DNA from: Anaeramoeba ignava
Taxonomy: Eukaryota > Metamonada > Anaeramoebidae
NCBI GenBank assembly: GCA_028826165.1
Contig: JAPDFW010000088.1
Span: 1 to 64,000, forward strand
Reading direction: 5' to 3'
Length of the DNA stretch: 64,000 nt
Position 1 is the stretch's first letter; every line of letters starts with the position of its first letter. Below the pieces are notes generated by a model that was given only the letters and a program-made list of their open reading frames with translations, was not told the DNA's origin and did no database searches. Both the position numbers and the translations under genes were made by a program. Of the stretch, positions 36,122 to 46,538 are shown in pieces.

Positions 36122-38509
36122 ATGAACAACAAAAAAGAAACACAAGAAAGTCAAGAAAATCAAGAAATTGAAGACGTAGAAGACAACCAAAAGATTGAAC
36201 AAGTTAACACACAAAAGGAAGAAATGAAGGAAGATTTGATGAAAAACCAAGAAGATGAAAAAAGTGAAGAAACACCAAAAGAAGAAGAAAAAAATCAAGA
36301 AGAAAATTCAACTGAAAAAAATCAAGAAGAAAATTCAACTGAAAAAAAAGAAGAAGAAAAAAATCAAGAAGAAAAAAATCAAATTGAAAAAAATCAAGAA
36401 AAAAATCAAGAAGAAAAAAATCAAATTGAAAATGATCAAATTTCTCATTCAAATAAAATTGCTATCAAATCTGGAAATGGTGATGTTATTTATGAAGATA
36501 CAAATGATTCTGATGAATATTTTCCTGCTCAAACTCAAAAACAAACATCAAATCAAAATCAAAATCAAATTCAAAATCAAATTCAAAATCAAGTTCAAAT
36601 TGAAAATCAAAATCAAAATCACATTTTCATAAATCAAAATCAAAATCAAATTAAAAATCAAAATCAAAATCAAAATCAAAATCAAAATCAAAATCAAAAT
36701 CAAAATCAAAATCAAAATCAAAATCAAAATCAAAATCAAAATCAAAATCAAAATCAAAATCAAAATCAAAATCAAAATCAAAATCAAAATCAATTTCTCA
36801 ATTCAGAAGATTACGAGACAAAAGAACAACAAAATCGAACAATTAATCAACAAATCCAAACAAAAGATCAAACAAAAGATCAAACAAAAGAATACATTTC
36901 CTTCAATGTAGTATTTTTGGATCAAAATTTACAAATTATTCAATCAAGCGTTTTTCTTTCAATAGCAAACAATGAAATCAAACTTCAACTTAACAATAAC
37001 CAAATTTTCCAAAATCACATCACAGAAGTCAGTGTTGCTCCAAACCTCAGCAATCCATTCCTTACTCGTGTAGTTTTCTTGCAAAATCAAAGTTTCATTC
37101 TTGCATTCCAATCAATCGAGGAAAAAAACTTCTTTTTGAAAATGTACATTGAAAATTCAAGAATTCAATTACAAAAAAAACAATTAGAACAAGAAACAAA
37201 ATCAAAGAAGAAAAAAGGCTACAAAGTAGAAATTATCAATCCATATCATCAAAAACTCAGCGATGCCAAGCTTATTCTTGAGAACAACAAACTTACATTG
37301 CTTACAAAAGAAGAATTATCACCAAATGTTTTCCAAAAAAACGTCAGAATCAAAAGAAAAATCGAATATCCAAATGTTTTGATTTTTTCTTCTACAAAAA
37401 AATCTTTTTTCGATTGTTCAAATGATAGAGTTTACGTTAGATTTCCAAGTATAAGCAGTTCAAATGAATTTGTTCGTGATTTCCAACTATTAAAATCTTC
37501 TCAATTGAATTCAAAACCAATCGCAAATCAAAATCAAAATCAAAAGAAAATTTCATCAGGAATTCAATTTCCGATTCAGTTGTATTCCTCAAGTTATGTT
37601 ATTCAAGTAGCAACTCTTGAAATTGGGCAAAGAATGGTCAGAATATTTGATCAAAATGGATCACGATTATCCCAAATTGACAAATTGAAGCTTGTGGAAC
37701 CAATCAATCCAGAACTTGGAATTTTTGAGATGATGTTTTTAAACGATAATTCTTCACTCAAATTTTCTTTTTCCAATTTCAACGATGCTCAAGCGTTTCG
37801 ACAACTTTACTATTCTTCATTAGGATCAAAGAACACATCAAATCCAAATCCAAATCCAAATTCAACACAAAATCAAAAGCAAGATTCAAATATTCGCTAT
37901 CAAATTGATGTTCTGAATAACAAATTCCAAAAAATCGATCAAGGAAAGGTTGTTTTTAATAAGAAATTCATCTCAATCTACACAAAGTATGAAAAATATC
38001 AAAATTTAGAAAGAAAAAAATTAGAGTTCAAAATTATTACTGTTGATAAAAAAGTGATTGAAGTTATAATTTCTCGCAAAAAAGAAGGATCCAAAAGATT
38101 TTGCACAACAAATGAAGATTCAATGATAATGCGTTTCAAAACACCAAAAGAGGCTGAAATGTTTCTTTATTTCGAAGAAGGAAAAGAAACCCCAAATCAA
38201 AATCAAAATCCAAAATCCAAATCAAAATCCAAATCAAAATCAAAATCACAATTTTCTGTTATGATGCTTACAAAAAATAAACAAGTTATAAAGGCTCAAA
38301 TAAACTTGAACAATGAATCTATGGCGATAAGTTTTGCTGGACTTGTTGTGTATTCATTTTATCACCAAACCTCTATTTCTCATATTCCAAGTTTTCCTCG
38401 AAATTTAAGATTAAATTTTGAAAAGGATAATTCTCATTTTTACATTGAATTTCCAAATGCTGAAGAAATTAATAATTTTATTGAAGAATTTACTAAAAAA
38501 TTCATTTGA
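36122..38509 (+). CDS. Protein with five tandem PH-like domains, unknown family
   Basis: Single exon, 795 residues. Residues 1-150 are acidic (Glu/Lys/Gln/Asn), 150-245 an (NQ)n tract. Five domains of 90-105 residues then follow, starting near residues 258, 366, 480, 589 and 708. Each begins with an aromatic-rich strand (FNVVFLDQN, YKVEIINPY, FPIQLYSSS, YQIDVLNNK, FSVMMLTKN) and ends with a strand plus amphipathic helix (FILAFQSIEEKNFF, VYVRFPSISSSNEFV, LKFSFSNFNDAQAF, MIMRFKTPKEAEMFL, FYIEFPNAEEINNFI). Seven strands plus a C-terminal helix is the PH superfold layout, so lipid or protein binding is possible. Linkers between some domains are NPNPN or KSKSKS tracts. I do not recognise the family; the PH link is inferred from pattern only. 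Confidence 0.75.
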   Translation: MNNKKETQESQENQEIEDVEDNQKIEQVNTQKEEMKEDLMKNQEDEKSEETPKEEEKNQEENSTEKNQEENSTEKKEEEKNQEEKNQIEKNQEKNQEEKNQIENDQISHSNKIAIKSGNGDVIYEDTNDSDEYFPAQTQKQTSNQNQNQIQNQIQNQVQIENQNQNHIFINQNQNQIKNQNQNQNQNQNQNQNQNQNQNQNQNQNQNQNQNQNQNQNQNQNQNQFLNSEDYETKEQQNRTINQQIQTKDQTKDQTKEYISFNVVFLDQNLQIIQSSVFLSIANNEIKLQLNNNQIFQNHITEVSVAPNLSNPFLTRVVFLQNQSFILAFQSIEEKNFFLKMYIENSRIQLQKKQLEQETKSKKKKGYKVEIINPYHQKLSDAKLILENNKLTLLTKEELSPNVFQKNVRIKRKIEYPNVLIFSSTKKSFFDCSNDRVYVRFPSISSSNEFVRDFQLLKSSQLNSKPIANQNQNQKKISSGIQFPIQLYSSSYVIQVATLEIGQRMVRIFDQNGSRLSQIDKLKLVEPINPELGIFEMMFLNDNSSLKFSFSNFNDAQAFRQLYYSSLGSKNTSNPNPNPNSTQNQKQDSNIRYQIDVLNNKFQKIDQGKVVFNKKFISIYTKYEKYQNLERKKLEFKIITVDKKVIEVIISRKKEGSKRFCTTNEDSMIMRFKTPKEAEMFLYFEEGKETPNQNQNPKSKSKSKSKSKSQFSVMMLTKNKQVIKAQINLNNESMAISFAGLVVYSFYHQTSISHIPSFPRNLRLNFEKDNSHFYIEFPNAEEINNFIEEFTKKFI
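36540..36792 (+). repeat. Coding AATCAA repeat (Asn-Gln tract)
   Basis: Nearly pure AAAATC hexamer repeat, about 40 units, in frame within the gene above. Its antisense gives spurious Leu/Ile open frames. Confidence 0.9.
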
Positions 38510-39254
38510 AAAAGTTCAAGATATTTCAAAAAAAAGTAAAAAATCACAAATGAACAATTGATAAAGATTGGATTTCTTCTTAGTTTTTTTTTTTCACTTT
38601 TTTTTTGATTTGTCTTTTTTTTTTTCATCATTCTTAATTGATTTTGAAATCCAAAATAAACCAAAATTGTTTGGAATTTAAAACAAGCAATTATTTTTTT
38701 TGTTTTAAAAATTTTAGAAGTAAATTTTAATTAAATCTTTAATCCAAAAATTTTCATCAAAAAAAAAAAAATTTTTTTTCATTTTCATTTTTATTATTTT
38801 TTTTCAAAGATTTGTTTCAGGATTAATTTAATAATTTGCAAGAAAAAACTCTTTAGAAATATTTTTGAAGTAAGTTTTATTTAAAGTGAAAAATTTTTTT
38901 AAGTTTTTTTTTTAATTTTTTTTTTCATTTTTTTTTAATTGCAAATATAAAAAATTTATATTAGTAATAATAAAATACAACTGGATAAAAAAAAAATGAA
39001 CAACAAAGAAAAATAAAATACAAATAAAAAAATCAAATTTCTTATTAAAAATAATCATAATAAAAAATTTTTTAAATTAAATAATTTTAATTTAATCTTC
39101 AATTATTATTCTCTTTTTTTTTTAAAAAAAATAATAAATTTAATTTACAAATCATTTAAATAATATGATTTAAATAACGAAAAAAAAATAATAATAAAAA
39201 TAACTGATCATTTTTTTTTCATTTTTTTTCTATTAAAATTAAAAGAAAATTAGA
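38510..39254. other. Gene-free AT-rich spacer
   Basis: Homopolymeric A and T runs, including A-run/T-run junctions near 38771 and 39065. No coding pattern on either strand and no tandem array. Confidence 0.6.
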
Positions 39255-41333
39255 ATGAAAACGATAAATTTGATACTTTTTGCGATAATTTTTCTTTCTT
39301 CTTCTTTTCCTTCTTCTCAAAATTCAATAGTTGAAATTGATTCTGAGAATTTTACTCGACTTTTATCTCAATCATCGAATTGGTTTGTTATATTTGTTGC
39401 TTCTTGGTGTGTTCATTGTGAACCTGTAAGTTTTATCAAATCAAAAATTTGTTTTTTTTGCTTTCTTTTTCTTTTAAACTAAAATCAATGTTAAAATTTA
39501 AAATTAAAATTAAAATTAAAATTAAAATCAAAATCAATATTAAAATTTAAATTTAATTTAAAATTAAAATTAAAATTAAAATTAAAAAAATTAAAATCAA
39601 AATTAAAATTTAATATTAAAATTAATATTAAAATCAATATTAAAATTTAAATTTAAAATGAAAATTAAAATTAAAATCAATATTAAAATTGAAATTGAAA
39701 TCAAAATTAAAATCAAAATTAAAATCAAAATTAAAATTAAAATTAAAATCAATATTTAATATTAATATCAATATCAAAATTAAAATGAAAATTAAAATTA
39801 ATATTAAAATTGAAATCAAAAATTAAAATCAAAATTAATATTAAAATTAAAATCTAAATTAAAATCAAAATTAAAATTAAAATTAAAATCAAAATCAATA
39901 TTTAAAATCAAAATTAAAATTAAAATTAAAATTAAAATCAAAATTAAAATTAAAATCAAAATTAAAATCAAAATTAAAATTAAAATCAATATTAAAATCA
40001 AAATTAAAATTAAAATCAATATTAAAATGAAAATCAAAATTAAATTTAAAATCAAAATCAATATCAAAAATGAAAATCAAAAATGAAAATCAAAAATCAA
40101 ATTGAAAATTAAAATCAAAATCAAAATTAAAATCAAAATTAAAATCAAAATCAAAAGCTTGAAAATAAATTTATAGCAGCATCAACATTATACGAAGGGG
40201 AAGTTTCATTTGGAAAAGTTGACTGCAACGAAAACTACGAAATATGCGATTCACTAAAAATAGATTACCTACCTAGCCTTGTATTTTTCAGTGATCAAAC
40301 AGCGCACCGATACCTAAAAGACGATCCAACGGAAAGCGATCTACTGTCATTCACTGAGAAAATGTCACACCCCGTGCTTTCCAAACTAACGAACCTGGAC
40401 TCAATACCGCGACACTTGAGCCAGAATTACACGGTGTTTATAGTTGCGACGCCGAACCAAATGACGCGAGAAGGATCGATCGCATTGATCATGCCTTTTG
40501 CTATTAAGTACAAAAGTCGAAGTTACTTTTATATGGCCGATACGACATGGCTGATCGATGAACTCCGCAAGAGACTTCCTTCTCCATTGTGGGAGAGCAT
40601 GCTTAAAATAGCGACGCTAATGCTTGAGCTTAAGCATCCGGTTATTTTGGCTGGGATCGATCCAGAAACAAGTGTTTTTTTGCCTTGCGATCCGTTCCAA
40701 AAGGGAAAACTCCAATCCTGGATCCGCAAGAATACCATGAGCCTCATCTCAGAGCTTTCGGAACTATCATACCAAGATCTTCTTTATTACCCAAAAAAAA
40801 CTGCAATTGCGGCCGTTAACCTGTCAAATCCAGAAACAACTGAATTTTTCCAATTATATCGACAAGTCGCAAAAAATTATACTGATTTCATCATCTTTTC
40901 CTGGATCAATGTCGACAAATGGGCAAAGTTTCTTGAGCAATATCATCTTGATCCAGCAAAAACACCTTCGATTCTTTTTATTGATTCAAAAACTGAGGAA
41001 TATTATGTCAAAACTGATAATATGCTTGATTTGAATTCTTTGTCTACTTTTTTGGATCAAGTCAAAAAGAAACAGATAAAATCAAAGAGTAGATTATCCG
41101 CGTTTGTTCGGCTGACTCGATATATCAAGCAAAAGTTTAGTTTTGCGGGAAATCATCTTGTCAAATTTATTGTTTCCATTTTCGCACTTATTCTTGCTTT
41201 TCTTTTTTTACTCAAGAATTTGTTGAATAAAAATAAAGATCAGCCCAATAATAATAATTCTGGAAGGAAAATCAAACGCAATTCAAGTAAAGAAAAGAAG
41301 AAGAGAAAAAAAAGAAACGGACAAAATAATTGA
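39255..41333 (+). CDS. TMX3-like membrane protein disulfide isomerase
   Basis: Two exons: 39255-39425 and 40158-41333, phase 0, 448 residues. Signal peptide MKTINLILFAIIFLSSS. Thioredoxin domain with active site SWCVHCEP at the end of exon 1, continuing across the splice (LENKFIAASTLYEGEVSFGKVDCNENYEICDSLKIDYLPSL; the cis-Pro is in YLPS). Two further redox-inactive thioredoxin-like folds are likely (about 120-350). One membrane segment near residue 385 (FIVSIFALILAFLFLL) is followed by a very basic cytosolic tail. This layout is that of ER-resident TMX3. The central residue pair is VH rather than the common GH. The intron (732 bp) is AAAATT/AAAATC hexamer repeat. Exon 2 starts GC-rich and becomes AT-rich toward the 3' end. 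Confidence 0.8.
39426..40157 (+). repeat. Intronic AAAATTAAAATC repeat
   Basis: Hexamer-based array filling the intron of the TMX3-like gene between GTAAGT and the acceptor CAAAAG. Confidence 0.9.
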
Positions 41334-41410
41334 TTAAAACAAAAAAAAATATAATGATTTAAAGTTTTATTTTCATTCTTTTTCTTTTTCTTTTTCTTTT
41401 TCTTTTGTGA

Positions 41411-42760
41411 TTAAAATCGTTTCACAAAAACATAAAGACAAACAAGAAGAAAAAAAATTGATCCAAAAACAACTAAATAAAAATCAAATTTTTCTTTTCT
41501 TTTGATTTGGGAAAGGAGATTGTGTCCCATTTGAATAAAATCAGAAACAGAATAATTTTCAGTTAATGTTTTTTCGAGAGTTTGAGAAGATCCATCTAAA
41601 AAAAAATAAAAATCGAATTTAATTTAATTTAATTTAATTTAATTTAATATTGAATATTGAATATTGAATTTAATTGAATATTGAATATTGAATATTGAAT
41701 ATTTAATTGAATATTAAATTGAATATTGAATATTTAATTGGAATTTAATATTGAATTGAATATTGAACTGAATTGAATATTTAATATTGAATATTGAATA
41801 TTGAATATTGAATATTGAATTGAATTGAATTAAATATTGAATTAAATATTGAATTGAATATTGAATATTTAATATTAAATATTGAATTGAATATTGAATA
41901 TTTAATATTGAATTGAATATTGAATTGAATATTGAATATTGAATTGAATATTGAATATTGAATTGAATATTGAACTGAATTGAATATTTAATATTGAATT
42001 GAATTGAAAAATTATCAACCTAATATTTCTAAAATATGTGCACTTTTTTGTACTTCATCAGACATTAAGTTTACAGTTTTAACAAGTTCTTTTGTGATTT
42101 TCTTGTTTAATTCTTGATCTGTTTTATCCTTTTTGGATCTTAATGAAATACTTGAATAATCTTGTTCTAATAAAAGTTCTCTTTCTTTTATTTCTTGTTT
42201 TTTTTGGATTTGGAAAATTTTAATTCCAATTTGTCGAATTAAATTATCGCAACTTTAAAAATAAAGATTTATATTTAAATTTAAATTTGAATTTTGAATT
42301 TGTATTTTTATTTGAATTTGAATTTATATTTGTATTTATATTTGAATTTGTATTTATATTTGAATTTATATTTGTATTTATATTTAAATTTGAATTTATA
42401 TTTGTATTTGTATTTGTATTTTAATTTATATTTGTATTTGAATTTATATTTGTATTTGAATTTGAATTTGAATTTGAATTTAAATTTTAATTTTAATTTT
42501 GATTTAGATTTGAATTGAATTTGAATTTAAATTTAAATTTGAATTTAAATTTGTTTCTACTCTTTAAATAAAGTTTTTGTTTTCTCCGTTTTTTGTTGTT
42601 TATCATTTATAATCGTTTTTTGAATTTCTTTGATTTGTTTTTTCACTTTTTTTAAATCTTTTAAAATTTGTTCAAAATTAATTTCTTTTTCTTGTTCAGT
42701 TTGTAATAAAATTTTTTGTAAAAAAACACGATTTTTAATCAAAGATTCTTCAATATTCAT
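41411..42760 (-). CDS. SEC20: Sec20-family SNARE
   Basis: Three exons: 42760-42561, 42252-42020 and 41595-41411. Splice phases 2 and 1 and the exon sum (618 bp) give 205 residues. Exon 1 is helical (MNIEESLIKNRVFLQKILL). Exon 2 has DNLIRQIGIKIFQIQKKQE and the start of the SNARE helix (ITKELVKTVNLMSDEVQKSAHILEIL). Exon 3 has SSQTLEKTLTENYSVSDFIQ, a membrane-proximal KRKEKFDFYL and one C-terminal anchor (VVFGSIFFLLVCLYVFVKRF). The layout matches Sec20/BNIP1, the ER SNARE for retrograde Golgi-to-ER fusion. Both introns are filled with repeats (TTGAATTTATATTTG type; TTGAATATTGAATA type). Tail-to-tail with the TMX3-like gene, 77 bases apart. Confidence 0.8.
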
Positions 42761-43035
42761 TTTTTTTTTATTTTTATATTTTTTATATTTTTTAAAAAAA
42801 GAAAAAAAATGAAAAAAAAAATATTTGAAAAAAAAAAAAGAAGAAGAAGTAATTTTATAACAAATTTCAAAATATAAGCTTCATTTTCCTCTGCAAGCAA
42901 ACCTGGAAAAATCTAAATAAAGAAAGAAAGAAAGAAAAAAAAGGGAAGAAACAAAAAGTAAAATAAAAATACTAAACTGCAAAGAATTTAGGAAAGAAAT
43001 GAAAAATAAGAAAAAAAAGACACAATATATTTTGT

Positions 43036-45144
43036 TCAAAGGTAATGCTTGCGTTGATTTGGGAAAACGGCACGGTCATCCTTAGCTTCTTGAGGCAAAG
43101 AATGGATCTGTTGATGAGAAGAGTTTAGAACGAAATTTTGAGGGATAGAATTATCTCTTTTTTCAAAAGGAATTTGATGTGAATTTTTTTCAAAAGGAAT
43201 TTGATGTGAATTTTTTTCAAAAGGAATTTGATGTGAATTTTTTTCAAAAGGAATTTGATGTGAATTTTTTTCAAAAGGAATTTGATGTGAATTTTGTGAT
43301 TTTTGAGGGGGATAATGTGAATTTTTGGGGGGTATTGGTTCTAATTTTGAGGGAATTGGATTATTTCTTTGATGGTAATTGTTTGTGGAGTGGTAGTGAA
43401 TATGTTGGTGTGAATGAGTGTGTTCTTGATGAAGAAATACACTTGTGTTGTAATTGTATTGTTGTTTTTGTTGTTGTTGTTGTTGTGGTTTTTGTTGTTG
43501 TTGTTGCGGTTGTTGTTGTGGTGGTTGTGGTTGTTGTTGTTGTTGTGGTTGGGGATGTATCCCGAAATTCCGTTGAGTTGTTCGTGAGAATTTGTTTTCT
43601 TGGTTTTCTTGATGATATTTCCGATATGGATGATACGGTTGGTTAGGGTTGTGAGGGTATTTGTGATGGATCGGTTTGGTTCCGTGTGGTGGTTTTGCAT
43701 GAGGATGAGGATGTTGATATGGATGCTGGTATGGATGTTGATATGGATGTTGATATGGATGTTGATATCCATGATTTTGTGGATGTCCATGCCCGTAATA
43801 TCCATGTGTTTGTTGATGTGGATGTGCTGCTTCATGTACATTTGTTTCTGTGTTTGCTTGTTTTTCTTTCTCATTCTCATTTTCTTTTTCTTTTTCTTTT
43901 TCTTTTTCTAAACTTTTTTGTGACTCAATTTCAAGTTTGGTTGGTTGAGTTCGAGTATTATTATTGAACCGCCCGCTCGTTTTTTTATAATGATCAAATG
44001 AATGTTTCACTTGCTTTGGAAACGTTGGGTTCGAATAGTTCAAATAGGGTTTATCAGGTCGTTTTGGTGCGAAATTACGATGTTCAATTCGCGTGTTTTT
44101 GAAGTTTTGTTTCTTGACAAAAACTTCAGTTTTGAACTGATTTCGATCCCTGGCTTGGCGGTTCATGTTCATATTCCTTCTGCGCTCTTTAACATCGAGT
44201 TCGTAACATGATGTATAAGTGCGGAAAGAGCCTATCTCACCCGGCATTGGATCTGTCCAGAAGAAATCATGGTCCAGAGCCTGCTCCGCAGTGATCCTGT
44301 TTTCGGGATCCAAAGAAAGTAGTTTGTCGAGTAGATCTACGCCTTCGGAACCCATAAGCGTGCGGTATTTCATCCGCAAATTCCGCTCGTATTTTTTCTT
44401 GATTGAATATTTTTGTATAAACGGAAGATTCTCGGCAGTCTTCCATCCAGTCGATTCAGGTGTTCCACAAAGACTGAAAATATAATCGAGTTGTTCGAAC
44501 TCGTTGTCGCCAGGAAAGAGTGGTTTGCGTGTGAAGAGTTCCGCAAGAACACATCCTGCAGACCACATGTCAATTGCACCTGTGTATTCCTTCGCGCCAA
44601 GTAACAATTCTGGCGCACGATACCACAGTGTTACTACTCGGTTTGTGTATGTGTTTTTTTGTTTGTGGAATGATTTTGCAAGTCCGAAATCCCCCAGTTT
44701 AAGCTCCCCTTTGTTGCTTATTAACAAATTCGCTGCCTTCACATCGCGATGATACACTTGGTGATTGTGGCAGAAAAATAACGCCTCAAGTAACTGTTGA
44801 AAATAGCACTTGATTTGTGGCAATGTGAATCCTGTGATCTGAGGCGAATTGCTTAATCCTACTAAATCATGATCCATATATTCAAATACTAAATAAAATT
44901 CCATCGGTTTTGTTATGTCACTAAAATTAGGTCCTGTTGTTACTACCTCTTTCAATTTGATTATGTTTCTGTGCTCCAGTTTTTGAAGTAAAATAATCTC
45001 CCGAATTGCTGTTATTGGAAATCCTTGTTTTTCTTGTTCAAGTTTTATTTTTTTTAATGCTACAATTTCCCCGCTTTCTTTGTCTTTAGCTTTGATTACT
45101 TGTCCGTACGTTCCATCTCCTACTACTTTGATCTTCTCAAACAT
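43036..45144 (-). CDS. CDK12/13-type cyclin-dependent kinase with His/Gln-rich tail
   Basis: Single exon, 702 residues. Kinase domain 1-290: glycine loop VGDGTYGQV, VALKKIKL Lys, cyclin-binding helix PITAIRE (the CDK12/13 and Ctk1 signature), FEYMDHDLVGL hinge, catalytic YHRDVKAANLL, DFGLA, T-loop RVVTLWYRAPELLLG. Such kinases pair with cyclin K to phosphorylate RNA polymerase II Ser2 during elongation. The C-terminal 400 residues are disordered: basic, then a YQHPYQHP His-rich run, Gln tract, and five copies of a 9-residue repeat NSHQIPFEK (27-bp units at 43165-43285). Start chosen at the ATG just before the glycine loop. Codons in the kinase half are notably less AT-biased than neighbours. 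Confidence 0.85.
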   Translation of the reverse strand: MFEKIKVVGDGTYGQVIKAKDKESGEIVALKKIKLEQEKQGFPITAIREIILLQKLEHRNIIKLKEVVTTGPNFSDITKPMEFYLVFEYMDHDLVGLSNSPQITGFTLPQIKCYFQQLLEALFFCHNHQVYHRDVKAANLLISNKGELKLGDFGLAKSFHKQKNTYTNRVVTLWYRAPELLLGAKEYTGAIDMWSAGCVLAELFTRKPLFPGDNEFEQLDYIFSLCGTPESTGWKTAENLPFIQKYSIKKKYERNLRMKYRTLMGSEGVDLLDKLLSLDPENRITAEQALDHDFFWTDPMPGEIGSFRTYTSCYELDVKERRRNMNMNRQARDRNQFKTEVFVKKQNFKNTRIEHRNFAPKRPDKPYLNYSNPTFPKQVKHSFDHYKKTSGRFNNNTRTQPTKLEIESQKSLEKEKEKEKENENEKEKQANTETNVHEAAHPHQQTHGYYGHGHPQNHGYQHPYQHPYQHPYQHPYQHPHPHAKPPHGTKPIHHKYPHNPNQPYHPYRKYHQENQENKFSRTTQRNFGIHPQPQQQQQPQPPQQQPQQQQQKPQQQQQQKQQYNYNTSVFLHQEHTHSHQHIHYHSTNNYHQRNNPIPSKLEPIPPKNSHYPPQKSQNSHQIPFEKNSHQIPFEKNSHQIPFEKNSHQIPFEKNSHQIPFEKRDNSIPQNFVLNSSHQQIHSLPQEAKDDRAVFPNQRKHYL

Positions 45145-46538
45145 GCTGATATCTCGTGAACAAAAGTTTTCCAGTTTATTTTTGTTTTGATTTCTATTGC
45201 ATCCAAATAAGTCAATTCAATTTAAATTTAATTTTAAATTTAAACAGAATTAAATTTAATTCAAAATTTCAATAAATTTTAAATAAATTTAATTTAATTT
45301 AATTTTAATTTAATTTAATTTAAATTAATTTTAATTTATTTTAATTTTAATTTTAATTTAATTTAATTTTAATTTAATTTTAATTTAATTTAATTTAATT
45401 TAATTTAATTTTAATTTTAATTTTAATTTTAATTTTAATTTTAATTTTAATTTTAATTTAATTTTAATTTTAAATTTAAACAGAATTAAATTTAATTCAA
45501 TTTCAATAAATTTTAAATTTAATTTTAATTTTAATTTTAATTTTAATATTAATTTTAATTTAATTTTAATATTAATTTTAATAATTTTAATTTTAATTTA
45601 ATTTAATTTAATTTTAATTTAATTTTAATTTTAATTTTAATTTTAATTTTAATTTTAATTTTAATTTAATTTAATTTTAATTTAATTTTAATTTTAATTT
45701 ATTTTAATTTTAATTTTAATTTTAATTTAAATTTTAATTTTATTTTAATTTAATTTTAATTTTAATTTTAATTTTAATTTAATTTTAATTTAATTTTTAA
45801 TTTTTAATTTTAATTTTAATTTTAATTTAATTTAATTTAATTTTAATTTAATTTAATTTTTAAATTTAATTTTAATTTTAATTTTTAAATTCATTAAAAC
45901 AAAATGGACATAATTTTTTTTTCAATAAATAATTTAATTTTAGAATAAAAAAAAAAAGGAAAAAAAAATTTAAATTAAATTAAATTTAAATTAAATTAAA
46001 TTAATCTCTTTAACATTTTTCATAAACATTATAATCAAAAACATTCAATTTTTGTGATGTGTTTTTTTTTTTTTAAATAAAATTTTTTTTTATGCAACAT
46101 TTCAATTTAATTTATAAATAAATTATAAATAAATCTTTAACAAAAACCTTTTTTGTTGCATAAGTAATTTCTTTTGTTGAATTTATATTTGTTTTTGAAT
46201 TTATAAAAGAGTTTATAAGATAAAATAAATGTGCAAAGTTTATAAAAAAAGAAGTAAAGTAAGTTAACAAAGATCAACAAAAAGAAAAATGAAAATTAAA
46301 AAAAAAAATGAATTTAAAAAAAAAAAAAAAAATTTTTTTAAAATAAAAAATTTAAATTAAAAAAGAAATTAAATTAAAAGTTGACAATCAAACGTCATTT
46401 AAATAATTTTTTTTTTCCTTTTTTTATTTTAATTTTTTTATTTTAATTTTTTTATTTTAAATGATCAAAAAAAAAAGAAAAAAGGAGAAAAAATAATAAT
46501 TAAAATATTTTTTTCTCCTTTCTTTTTTCTTTTTTTAA
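45145..46538. repeat. Intergenic TTTAATTTTAATTTAAT repeats
   Basis: 45200-45890 is made of AATTTTAATTTAATTT units (period 5-6). 45900-46500 is unique AT-rich spacer with an A-run/T-run junction at 46316-46339. No gene. Confidence 0.85.

Noticed and set aside
38440-38664. 74-codon minus-strand frame
   Set aside because: Overlaps the end of the five-domain gene and has Lys/Phe content expected of AT-rich noise.
43179-43967. Several plus-strand frames opposite the CDK gene tail
   Set aside because: Shadows of the NSHQIPFEK, His and Gln repeats; the kinase frame on the minus strand explains the region fully.
44010-44040. GGGTTCGAATAG as a tRNA T-arm
   Set aside because: It falls in the kinase coding sequence and no cloverleaf can be drawn around it; no tRNA or rRNA was found in the window.
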